6,329 nt of DNA. It comes from Candidatus Omnitrophota bacterium. Its GTDB lineage: Bacteria; Omnitrophota; Koll11; Aquiviventales; Aquiviventaceae. Position numbers and translations under genes: made by a program. Of the stretch, positions 1 through 5,660 are shown piece by piece. Within the stretch, counting starts at the first letter, position 1, and each line of letters starts with the position of its first letter. Location: NCBI GenBank assembly GCA_016196415.1, contig JACPXS010000127.1, positions 1-6,329 of the forward strand. Direction: 5' to 3'. Below the pieces are notes generated by a model. The model ran no database searches, had not been told where the DNA came from, and worked only from the letters and a program-made list of their open reading frames with translations.

Positions 1-193
1 GGGCGGCCGAAGGGGACCCGGCTTCGCGTCACCCGTGGCCTACTCGTGAGCTTTTCGACCGAGCAGCGCCTATCAACATGACTGCGGGGCGCTCTCGGTG
101 AATGGTGAAGGTATCGCTCCGTCGCTCGATCCCCTGCCCCCGTGACCCTCCACCCGGTACCCAGAGCAGCCAAGGTCTTTTTGATCGCCGCTC
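1..193. other. Flank without a recognisable gene
   Basis: GC-rich (about 65% by eye) compared with the adjoining channel gene. One plus-strand frame is open from the window edge to a TGA at 79-81 (26 codons), so the 3' end of a convergent gene is possible, but its residues match nothing I recognise. No terminator with a T-run is seen behind the channel gene. Confidence 0.3.
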
Positions 194-919
194 TTAAGCA
201 GCCTCTGCAGGGGGTAGCTTTGAAAACAAATCCCTGTCCCAATCCGCCACTGGCGCAGCAACCGGTTCTTCTATCGCTACAAGGAAGGCAACAAACATCC
301 CCAAGAGGATGTATCCCAGACAGGCTTCAACAACGCTCAGTATCAAGGCCAATTCGTTATCCGGTTTAGGATGAATGTCGCCATACCCGACGGTGGTGAG
401 AGCCATACCGCTGAAATAAATATAGTGAGCCCAACTCAGCGGGAAGGAGGGATCGCTTACATATTCAATCTTCGGAGACGGGAAACGATAAAGCAGGGCG
501 AAGCTACCGAGCACTACGAAGGAAATGAAGGAAAAGAACCGCATCAGTCCAAGATGGCTTTTCTTATAACCAGCAAGCAGCCAATAGGACCAATTCAGTA
601 AGCAACCAGAACGATCGCCGTTTCTCCATTTTAACCACGCCCGGAACCGCATCTGTTTTATATACAGTCGCCTCGCCTCGTCGTGCAGCCTTGCCTCAAT
701 CAGTATCTTCCGTGCAAAGGAAATCGCCTTTTCGCATAGCTCCATGACGCAATCTTTCTCTTTTTGACGAATACCAAGCTTCTTCACTACATTGATATTG
801 GAGATCCATTTCCGATTCCATCTCAACTCGTTCGCATCGGTCTTAGCGATTTCGAGTAATGTCCTGAGCGCTCTCCGCCAATCTTCTTTTCGGACGCTCT
901 CCTCAAATTTACTCCACAT
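194..919 (-). CDS. Two-TM potassium-channel-like membrane protein
   Basis: A 241-residue protein with the core of a K+ channel of the Ion_trans_2 (two-TM) type. A first hydrophobic helix spans about residues 124-144. The pore-helix region (about 163-175) runs into the selectivity filter TTVGYGD (175-181), and a second hydrophobic helix covers about 190-215. Family knowledge says four such subunits form an inner-membrane K+-selective pore. The ~120-residue N-terminal part is charged and probably helical and cytosolic; I do not recognise its domain. There is no RCK/TrkA domain after TM2, only a ~25-residue tail, so gating must use something else or the N-terminal part. It begins 26 bp after the ABC ATPase gene ends, with only a weak ribosome site (CAGG), and has no visible terminator. 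By eye its GC is about 45-50%, clearly below its neighbours, suggesting recent acquisition. The channel fold is well supported; its ion and physiological role are inferred. Confidence 0.85.
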   Translation of the reverse strand: MWSKFEESVRKEDWRRALRTLLEIAKTDANELRWNRKWISNINVVKKLGIRQKEKDCVMELCEKAISFARKILIEARLHDEARRLYIKQMRFRAWLKWRNGDRSGCLLNWSYWLLAGYKKSHLGLMRFFSFISFVVLGSFALLYRFPSPKIEYVSDPSFPLSWAHYIYFSGMALTTVGYGDIHPKPDNELALILSVVEACLGYILLGMFVAFLVAIEEPVAAPVADWDRDLFSKLPPAEAA

Positions 920-945
920 TTTTTAGCCTGGTAATTACGGGCGCT

Positions 946-1785
946 CTAAATATGCATGCCCAGAGACCGATCAGGAGCAACGGGATGCGCGGTCTCAGGA
1001 ACGTGGACGGCTTCGCCTAACTCCTCCTGCATGACGGTGGCGATTTCCTCGCCCAACGAAGCAAGAATCTTGCGCTGATAGGACAGGAGGACCGGGTGTT
1101 CCGCGTGGCGCGGGCGCGGGATCTCGATCCGGTCGACCTCCTTGATGCGCCCGGGACGAGCGGAGATGGTGTACACCCGGTCGGCCAATCCAGTCGCCTC
1201 ACGGACGTTGTGCGTGACGAAGAAGATGGTCCGGTGCGTTTTCTGCCAAATCTCTAACAACTCTTCCTGCAGCACCGCGCGTGTCTGCGCATCCAGGGCC
1301 CCGAAGGGCTCATCCATCAGCAAAAGCTTCGGCTCCATCGCCAGCGCGCGCGCAATCGCCACGCGCTGCCGCATGCCTCCTGAAAGCTGGTGGGGCATGG
1401 CGCACATGAACTTCGATAGGTGGACGAGCCTGATGTACGCCGCAGCCCGCTCCTGTCGTTCGGATTTCGGCAGGCCCGCCATGCGCAGCCCGAACTCCAC
1501 ATTCCCCAAGACATCAAGCCACGGAAAGAGCGCGGCGTCCTGAAAGACCACGGTCCGGCTCGGATCCGGACCGGCCACCGGAACCCCATCCACCAGGATT
1601 TGCCCGGCGCTGGGGGCTTCGAGCCCGGCGATCAAATGGACGATCGTGCTCTTCCCGCACCCGGAGGGACCCAGCAGACACACGAACTCCCCCTCCTCCA
1701 CCGTCAGGCTGATGTCCTGCAACGCCTCGACGGTGGCGCCGTTGTGTGGAAAAGATTTTGAGACGTGCTGCAGCTCAACGCGCAT
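946..1785 (-). CDS. ABC transporter ATP-binding protein, nitrate/sulfonate/taurine (SsuB/TauB/NrtD) type
   Basis: A 279-residue ATPase subunit of an importer. Visible motifs are Walker A GPSGCGKST (39-47), the Q-loop at Gln82 (VVFQD), the ABC signature LSGGMRQR (134-141), Walker B LLLMDEP (154-160), the D-loop GALD (162-165) and the H-loop His192 in FVTHNV. The stretch FPWLDVLGNVEFGL after the Q-loop is typical of the group that takes up nitrate, aliphatic sulfonates, taurine or related anions. All nucleotide-binding residues are present, so it should be active. The last ~55 residues show no recognised domain. The ATG lies 4 bp after the sat stop and has no strong Shine-Dalgarno, so translational coupling to sat is likely. 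That linkage suggests a sulfur oxyanion or organosulfonate as substrate, but this is inference. The permease and binding protein normally encoded beside such an ATPase are not downstream, where a channel gene follows. Confidence 0.9.
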   Translation of the reverse strand: MRVELQHVSKSFPHNGATVEALQDISLTVEEGEFVCLLGPSGCGKSTIVHLIAGLEAPSAGQILVDGVPVAGPDPSRTVVFQDAALFPWLDVLGNVEFGLRMAGLPKSERQERAAAYIRLVHLSKFMCAMPHQLSGGMRQRVAIARALAMEPKLLLMDEPFGALDAQTRAVLQEELLEIWQKTHRTIFFVTHNVREATGLADRVYTISARPGRIKEVDRIEIPRPRHAEHPVLLSYQRKILASLGEEIATVMQEELGEAVHVPETAHPVAPDRSLGMHI

Positions 1786-1789
1786 CGGA

Positions 1790-2944
1790 TCACGTCTGGA
1801 CGGACTGCCGCATCGCCTCGATCAATACGGCGGCGACTTCCGGCCGAGAGACTTCGGGCGGAGGCGGCGTGCCGGCCTGCAAGAGTTCGCGCACCTTCGT
1901 CCCGCTCAGGCTGATGTGGCGCTCAGGCGCGTGCGGGCAGGTTTTGCTGGACACCATGCTTCCGCACACGGCGCAGTAGGAGGCGTTCTCAAAGCAAAGC
2001 GGGGTGATCCCAAGCTCCTCCTGGGTGAACTCATCAAAGATCCGCTGGGCGTCATAGGTGCCGTAATACGTTCCCACGCCGGCATGATCGCGCCCCACGA
2101 TGAAGTGGGTGCAGCCATAGTTCTTTCGGATGAGGGCGTGGAACACGGCTTCTCGAGGTCCCGCGTAGCGCATGGAGGCGGGGTTGACCGCCAGCACCAC
2201 GCGATCCCTTGGATAGTAGTGCGCCAACAATACTTCGTAGCTTGTCATCCGGACCGCCGCCGGGACGTCGTCACCCTTCGTCTCACCAACGATAGGATGG
2301 AGCAGCATTCCATCGCATATCTCCAGCGCGCATTTTTGGAGGTACTCGTGGGCTCGGTGAATCGGGTTGCGTGTTTGGAAGGCCACGATGCGTTTCCACC
2401 TGCGCTCGTTGAAGATTCGCCTGGTGTCCACCGGATCGAGGCGGTAGGGGAGGAACGTCTTGGGGGTGGGGCGGTTCACGACGCTGATGCGCCCGCCGAG
2501 GTATACCTCTCCCACGGATTCGAGCCGCTTGACTCCCGGGTGGGCCGAATCCGTCGTCCCGAAGATGCGCCGGGCTTCCTCGCGCTTATCCGGCGTGTAG
2601 GACCCTTCCAGGTGGAGGATCGCGACGGTGTGGGCGTTGACGGTTAAGGCCGCCTCATCTTGCGTGAGCTGCATCGCCTGCGAACGACTCACGGCCAGCG
2701 TCACCGGAATGGTCCAGACCAGCCCGCTCTTCAATCGACGATCCCTCACCACGCCCTGGTAGTCCTCTTGGCCCATAAACCCTTCAAGCGGGCTGAAGCC
2801 CCCAATGGCAACCATCTCCATGTCGGAGAGCGCCCACGCGTCCAACGCGAGCTTGGGGAGCCGTTCCGCGTTCGCCAGCAGGGTTTCCCGCTCTTGCCCT
2901 TCAATGATTCGGTTGACCAGCTTGCCGCCATGTGGTTGGATCAC
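1790..2944 (-). CDS. sat: Sulfate adenylyltransferase (ATP sulfurylase)
   Basis: Catalyses ATP + sulfate to adenosine 5'-phosphosulfate (APS) + pyrophosphate, the first step of sulfate assimilation, in the cytoplasm. From the chosen GTG start it has 384 residues, the usual length of the single-domain bacterial/archaeal homomeric enzyme, with no fused APS kinase domain. Motifs are the N-terminal PHGGKLVNR (4-12), nucleotide- and sulfate-binding QTRNPIHRAHE (190-200), GRDHAGVGTYYG (284-295), a zinc-type cluster of Cys324, Cys327, Cys336 and His338, and SGTKVREL (347-354). The GTG at 2944 is preferred because AAGGGAG lies 5 nt upstream and homologues start just before PHGG. An in-frame TTG at 2971 would add nine residues but has no ribosome site. 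It is preceded by its own dyad-rich promoter region and co-transcribed with the ABC ATPase gene 4 bp downstream. It supplies APS for CysC and CysH encoded about 2 kb upstream on the same strand. Confidence 0.95.
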   Translation of the reverse strand: MIQPHGGKLVNRIIEGQERETLLANAERLPKLALDAWALSDMEMVAIGGFSPLEGFMGQEDYQGVVRDRRLKSGLVWTIPVTLAVSRSQAMQLTQDEAALTVNAHTVAILHLEGSYTPDKREEARRIFGTTDSAHPGVKRLESVGEVYLGGRISVVNRPTPKTFLPYRLDPVDTRRIFNERRWKRIVAFQTRNPIHRAHEYLQKCALEICDGMLLHPIVGETKGDDVPAAVRMTSYEVLLAHYYPRDRVVLAVNPASMRYAGPREAVFHALIRKNYGCTHFIVGRDHAGVGTYYGTYDAQRIFDEFTQEELGITPLCFENASYCAVCGSMVSSKTCPHAPERHISLSGTKVRELLQAGTPPPPEVSRPEVAAVLIEAMRQSVQT

Positions 2945-2949
2945 GGATG

Positions 2950-2956
2950 CTCCCTT
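2950..2956 (-). promoter_or_regulatory. Shine-Dalgarno of sat
   Basis: The minus strand reads AAGGGAG with a 5-nt spacer to the GTG at 2944. It decides the GTG start over the in-frame TTG at 2971, which lacks any purine-rich site at the right distance. Confidence 0.7.
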
Positions 2957-3010
2957 GTTGACAACTCTCAAACGTACGGATTGCTCACTTCCAGCCTAGA
3001 ACAAGCTGTA

Positions 3011-3039
3011 AGCATCCCATACATGACAATTCTTGTCAA
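3011..3039 (-). promoter_or_regulatory. Weak second promoter candidate and TTGACA/TTGTCA dyad before sat
   Basis: The minus strand carries a perfect -35 consensus TTGACA (3034-3039), but 17 bp downstream the best -10 is only GATGCT (3011-3016, three of six matches). The -35 box is part of an exact inverted repeat: arms 3024-3029 and 3033-3038 around a 3-bp centre, plus strand TGACAATTCTTGTCA. It may be a regulator site within the sat leader rather than a promoter. Confidence 0.35.
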
Positions 3040-3062
3040 TATATAAGTCCTCTGAGGTCCTA

Positions 3063-3094
3063 TTTATACTACTATTTTAGTAGGATTAATCCTA
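3063..3094 (-). promoter_or_regulatory. Candidate sat promoter (-10) overlapped by two dyad operators
   Basis: On the minus strand a good -10 box TATAAA lies at 3063-3068. No good -35 hexamer is found 16-18 bp upstream. The space where -35 and spacer should lie is instead filled by two exact dyads. The first is CTACTA-TTT-TAGTAG (3069-3083) directly abutting the -10. The second is the 14-bp palindrome TAGGATTAATCCTA (3081-3094), overlapping the first by three bases. This arrangement fits a regulated promoter of sat, either an operator occluding RNA polymerase or an activator replacing the -35. AT-rich dyads of this form recall Rrf2-family sulfur or Fe-S regulators such as CymR and IscR, but no regulator is encoded here, so that link is speculative. 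Confidence 0.5.
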
Positions 3095-3164
3095 TCCGAC
3101 GTGGTGCGTAAGGCATTCGCCCCTCCTGGGGAAAAGGCGGATTCCACCTGATGCGGCAGAAGGC

Positions 3165-4511
3165 TTACTGACTGGTGGGGGGTGTGCGACGGGGCGTTTT
3201 GAGCTGATCAAACCGAGCCTTGATGGTTTTCTCGAATCCCAATTCCGTCGGCTGGTAGTACGCTCGTCTCGTCCCTTCCGGCAGGTAGGCCTGCTCAACA
3301 TGGTGCTCGGGATACTCGTGGGCGTATCGATAGCCGGTGCCTCGTCCCAGGCGTTTGGCGCCTTGGTACTGCGCATCTTTCAGATGCGCGGGCACCTCCA
3401 GGGTGAGACCGGCTTCGACGTCCTTCATGGCTCGCTCGATTCCCAGATAGGCGGCGTTGGACTTCGGGGCGCAGGCGATGTAGACCGCCGCTTGAGCTAA
3501 GGGAATGCGGCATTCCGGCGGCCCCACGAACTCCGAGGCCTGCATCGCCGAGGTCGCCAGGATGAGTGCGTGGGGATCGGCGTTGCCCACGTCCTCGGCT
3601 GCGCAGATCACCATGCGCCGGGCAATGAAGCGCGGGTCCTCTCCGGCGTAGAGCATCTTGGCCAGCCAGTAGAGCGTCGCGTCCGGATCGGAGCCTCGCA
3701 TCGACTTAATGAAGGCGGAGATCGTATCGTAATGCGCGTCGCCCGCTCGATCATAGACGACCGACTTCTTCTGAATGGACTCTTCCGCCACCGCCAAGGT
3801 CACATGGATGCAGCCGGTTTCATCCGCCGGGGTGGTCAACGCCGCCACCTCCAACGCGTTCAACGCCCGACGGGCATCGCCATCACAGACCTCGGCCAGG
3901 TGCGTCAACGCCTCCTCGTCGACGCGGTGGGCGAGCTGGCCCAGCCCCCGCTCCCGCTCGTGCAGGGCTCGCTCCAAGAGCGCGCGGATGCTCGCCTGCG
4001 ACAGCGGCTTGAACTCGCACACCAACGAGCGCGACAACAAGGCCGGGGTGATGGTGAAGAACGGATTGAGCGTCGTCGCGCCGATCAAGATGGGGTTGCC
4101 GTACTCGACATCGGGCATGAGCACATCTTGCTGCGCCTTGTTGAACCGATGGATCTCGTCGATGAAGAGGATCGTCCTTCTCCCATCGGATTGCGCGTGC
4201 GCTTTGGCGCGGGCAATGGCCTTGCGCAGTTCCTCCACACCGGCTGACGTCGCGTTGAGCGGCTCGACGTGGGAGCAGGTGACTTGGGCGATGATGTGCG
4301 CGAGGGCGGTCTTGCCGGTCCCCGGAGGCCCGTAGAGGATCAGGGAGCTGACCCGATCCGCTTCGATGGCGCGTCGGAGGAGCTTGCCTGGACCAACCAG
4401 ATGCTCCTGCCCGACGAATTCCTCAAGGCTCCGTGGCCGCAGCCTCACCGCCAGCGGCTGTGTCAGGCCATCGAGCACAGTGGGTTCTGACTCAAAGAGA
4501 TCGGTTGCCAT
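3165..4511 (-). CDS. rarA: Replication-associated recombination protein A (RarA/MgsA), AAA+ ATPase
   Basis: A 448-residue cytosolic ATPase of the RarA/MgsA/WRNIP1 family, which acts at stalled or gapped replication forks and resembles clamp-loader subunits. Motifs are PLAVRLRPRSLEEFVGQEH (19-37), Walker A GPPGTGKT (61-68), Walker B ILFIDEIHRFNKAQQD (114-129), sensor 1 GATTLNP (144-150), an arginine finger at Arg161 in LLSRS and sensor 2 GDARRALN (211-218). The C-terminal oligomerisation part ends in the family pattern YYQPTELGFEKTIKAR. Length is normal. I chose the ATG at 4511 because MATDLFE matches the usual N-terminus, although no clear Shine-Dalgarno precedes it. An ATG at 4571 with AAGGTG upstream and a GTG at 4583 are in-frame alternatives adding 20 or 24 residues. 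Sensor 1 has Leu where the common motif GATTENP has Glu. It lies downstream of the 6S RNA candidate and may be expressed by read-through from it, as ygfA is behind ssrS in E. coli. Confidence 0.93.
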   Translation of the reverse strand: MATDLFESEPTVLDGLTQPLAVRLRPRSLEEFVGQEHLVGPGKLLRRAIEADRVSSLILYGPPGTGKTALAHIIAQVTCSHVEPLNATSAGVEELRKAIARAKAHAQSDGRRTILFIDEIHRFNKAQQDVLMPDVEYGNPILIGATTLNPFFTITPALLSRSLVCEFKPLSQASIRALLERALHERERGLGQLAHRVDEEALTHLAEVCDGDARRALNALEVAALTTPADETGCIHVTLAVAEESIQKKSVVYDRAGDAHYDTISAFIKSMRGSDPDATLYWLAKMLYAGEDPRFIARRMVICAAEDVGNADPHALILATSAMQASEFVGPPECRIPLAQAAVYIACAPKSNAAYLGIERAMKDVEAGLTLEVPAHLKDAQYQGAKRLGRGTGYRYAHEYPEHHVEQAYLPEGTRRAYYQPTELGFEKTIKARFDQLKTPRRTPPTSQ

Positions 4512-4547
4512 GGAGTTGGACGCTTGCAGAATGCGTAACGCGTAATG

Positions 4548-4563
4548 TGGGACGGCCGTCCCA
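4548..4563. repeat. 16-bp perfect palindrome in the rarA leader
   Basis: TGGGACGGCCGTCCCA is an exact palindrome centred between 4555 and 4556. It lies 37 bp upstream of the chosen rarA ATG and downstream of the 6S RNA candidate. No T-run follows on either strand, so it is not a typical intrinsic terminator. It could be a protein-binding dyad or an RNA processing hairpin separating the 6S RNA from the rarA message. Confidence 0.6.
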
Positions 4564-4631
4564 TGACGCATGACACCTTCCACATGACATAACCGTGTCG
4601 AAGAGGGAGGTTTTAGAGAATCGCGTGGAGG

Positions 4632-4815
4632 AAGAAGCCCCGCGGCTGCCGTGGGTTCCGTCTACGTTGAACCCAACCTTTGCAGGTGGGTACCTTCTCC
4701 AATGGGGCGTCGCGTCCCGCAACATCCTCGGGCCTGCTTGTCCCACCGGAAGTCAGATTCCCGGTCACGTGGTGTTGGCTCACGTTGACTGGAACCTCAC
4801 GCACAGCGCAGGGCT
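4632..4815 (-). ncRNA. ssrS: Probable 6S RNA
   Basis: 6S RNA binds housekeeping RNA polymerase as an open-promoter mimic. The minus strand can fold as a long closing stem between 4791-4815 and 4636-4659. Blocks pair as AGCCCTGCG with CGCGGGGCT, CTG with CAG, CGTG with CACG and GGTTCC with GGAACC, with small bulges. Inside is a large bubble. Its 3' side holds a hairpin, ACCCACCT-GCAA-AGGTTGGGT (4671-4691). Its 5' side can form another, GTCAACGTG with CACGTGAC (about 4764-4789). An apical stem pairs CCGGTGGG with CCCATTGG (about 4700-4750). The length of about 184 nt equals that of E. coli 6S RNA. The closing stem begins where a start predicted from the upstream -10 box would lie, and the 3' flank is pyrimidine-rich (CTTCTTCCT). 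Its place before rarA recalls B. subtilis, where bsrA lies near yrvN (rarA). The family call rests on folding by eye and remembered 6S sequences; another structured RNA is possible. Exact ends are uncertain. Confidence 0.72.
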
Positions 4816-4821
4816 GTCGTT

Positions 4822-4850
4822 AGCGTAGCACTGAAGCGTCCGCCCTGCAA
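4822..4850 (-). promoter_or_regulatory. Promoter of the 6S RNA candidate
   Basis: The minus strand has TTGCAG (4845-4850), a 17-bp spacer, and -10 TACGCT (4822-4827) preceded by TGC, giving an extended -10. The predicted start about 7 nt downstream falls at 4815-4816, exactly where the closing stem of the structured RNA begins. Neither hexamer is perfect, but spacing and the coincidence with the RNA's 5' end support it. Confidence 0.55.
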
Positions 4851-4878
4851 GCAGAAAGTGGCGCGGTGGCAGAAATCT

Positions 4879-4910
4879 CCCGTCACTTTGCCACCTTGCC
4901 ACTTCGCCAC
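4879..4910. repeat. Four 8-bp tandem units after cysH
   Basis: The plus strand shows four consecutive units ending in CAC: CCCGTCAC, TTTGCCAC, CTTGCCAC and TTCGCCAC, the last three differing at one or two positions. The array starts 9 bp beyond the cysH stop codon. It is bracketed by the inverted pair CCGTCA (4880-4885) and TGACGG (4911-4916), so it could sit in the loop of a weak hairpin. No canonical terminator with a T-run is visible behind cysH. Confidence 0.6.
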
Positions 4911-4919
4911 TGACGGCGG

Positions 4920-5639
4920 TCATACCGATTCGGCTGAGTGTTTCCCAATGTCATGAATCCCGCACTCGGTTTTGGCCTGTCCCGCCCATCGGCCGGATCG
5001 CGGATCATTGGGATCCACCGGTTTCTGCGTGCAGGGCCAGCACCCAATGGACGTGTAGCCTTGGTGCCACAGGGGATGGTAAGGAAGGTGGTGCTCCGTC
5101 ATGTAGGCGTGGAACTGCTTGGCCGTCCACGCCGCCAACGGCGCGACTTTGGTGAGCCCGGTAGCGAGGACTTCAACGAACGGGGTCTTGGCCCGTGTGG
5201 CCGCGTCGCTTTGGCTAATGCCGGTGATCCAGCAGCACAATCCCGCCAGTGCTCGCTCCGTCGCCTCCACCTTGTATTCGCTGCAGCAAAAGTCCGGATG
5301 CCCGATCGGCAAGTGGGCGTGCTCCCGTTTGAATCGTTCGACGTCCAAGCGGCTCTTCACGATGGTCAGATGCAGGTTGAATCGGCGCGTCAGCTCATCC
5401 ATGAACTGGTGCGTTTCTGGAAACAGCAGTCCGGTATCGACGACCCGAATCTCGATGCGCGGATCGACTTGGATCGCCATGTGGATGAGCCCGGCGCTTT
5501 TCGCCCCAAAGGAGGAGGTCATCGCCACATCCGGACGGAACGTCTCTACCGCCCAGCGGATGATGTCGATGGGGTGCGCTGAGGCGAAGCGCACGTTGAG
5601 CTGCGTCACGGCTTGTGGGGTTGCTGGCGGCGTGGCCAT
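4920..5639 (-). CDS. cysH: Phosphoadenylyl-/adenylyl-sulfate reductase, Fe-S-type cysteine pattern
   Basis: Reduces APS (or PAPS) to sulfite with thioredoxin or a similar donor, in the cytoplasm. The 239 residues show the PP-loop SSFGAKSAG (42-50), DTGLLFPET (68-76), Cys118-Cys119, ITGISQSD (138-145), YHPLWHQGYTSIGC (187-200), Cys200-X2-Cys203 and the C-terminal ECGIH with catalytic Cys226. Family knowledge says the Cys-Cys plus Cys-X2-Cys set binds a [4Fe-4S] cluster and marks enzymes that prefer APS; E. coli-type PAPS reductases lack it. Two usually conserved stretches deviate: the region after Cys-Cys reads SEYKVEATERAL rather than the common KVxPLxxAL, and ISQSDAATRA replaces the usual RRxQSxTRA. 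Substrate preference is therefore uncertain. The ATG has AGGAGGT (5648-5654) 8 nt upstream and follows the cysC stop by 21 bp, so the two form an operon. An AT-poor repeat region follows without a clear terminator. Confidence 0.9.
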   Translation of the reverse strand: MATPPATPQAVTQLNVRFASAHPIDIIRWAVETFRPDVAMTSSFGAKSAGLIHMAIQVDPRIEIRVVDTGLLFPETHQFMDELTRRFNLHLTIVKSRLDVERFKREHAHLPIGHPDFCCSEYKVEATERALAGLCCWITGISQSDAATRAKTPFVEVLATGLTKVAPLAAWTAKQFHAYMTEHHLPYHPLWHQGYTSIGCWPCTQKPVDPNDPRSGRWAGQAKTECGIHDIGKHSAESV

Positions 5640-5647
5640 CGGGGGCC

Positions 5648-5654
5648 ACCTCCT
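5648..5654 (-). promoter_or_regulatory. Strong Shine-Dalgarno of cysH
   Basis: The minus strand reads AGGAGGT, a full anti-SD match, 8 nt before the ATG at 5639 and within the 21-bp gap after cysC. It fixes the start and predicts efficient translation of cysH relative to cysC. Confidence 0.8.
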
Positions 5655-5660
5655 GCTCGC

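Noticed and set aside
73..261. Minus-strand frame of 62 codons overlapping the end of the channel gene.
   Set aside because: It overlaps the channel gene in another frame, shows no motif and has no supporting ribosome site.
1646..2647. Long plus-strand open frame of 333 codons opposite sat and the ABC gene start.
   Set aside because: It is antisense to the clearly identified sat gene, its residues show no family pattern, and long antisense frames are expected in GC-rich DNA.
2945..2971. TTG start of sat at 2971.
   Set aside because: No Shine-Dalgarno precedes it, whereas the GTG at 2944 has AAGGGAG at 5 nt and matches the family N-terminus.
3118..3140. Intrinsic terminator behind rarA at CCCC-TCCT-GGGG.
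   Set aside because: The stem is only 4 bp and no T-run follows on the minus strand, so I do not call it a terminator.
2945..3164. A SAM or other known sulfur riboswitch before sat.
   Set aside because: I could not see conserved riboswitch core elements; the structure here is DNA-type AT-rich dyads around a promoter.
3570..4335. Two plus-strand open frames (225 and 186 codons) opposite rarA.
   Set aside because: They mirror the rarA coding frame, have low-complexity Arg/Gly-rich composition and no recognisable motif.
4512..4583. Longer RarA start at GTG 4583 or ATG 4571.
   Set aside because: The extra residues do not look like a RarA N-terminus and would make the 16-bp palindrome coding. 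The ATG at 4571 does have AAGGTG nearby, so it is not excluded.
4492..4746. Minus-strand frame of 84 codons overlapping the 6S candidate and the rarA start.
   Set aside because: It crosses structured RNA sequence, runs into rarA in another frame and resembles no protein I know.
4595..4828. Plus-strand frame of 77 codons starting with GTG.
   Set aside because: It lies exactly opposite the 6S RNA candidate, has no ribosome site or family resemblance, and the stem-forming bases explain the sequence better.
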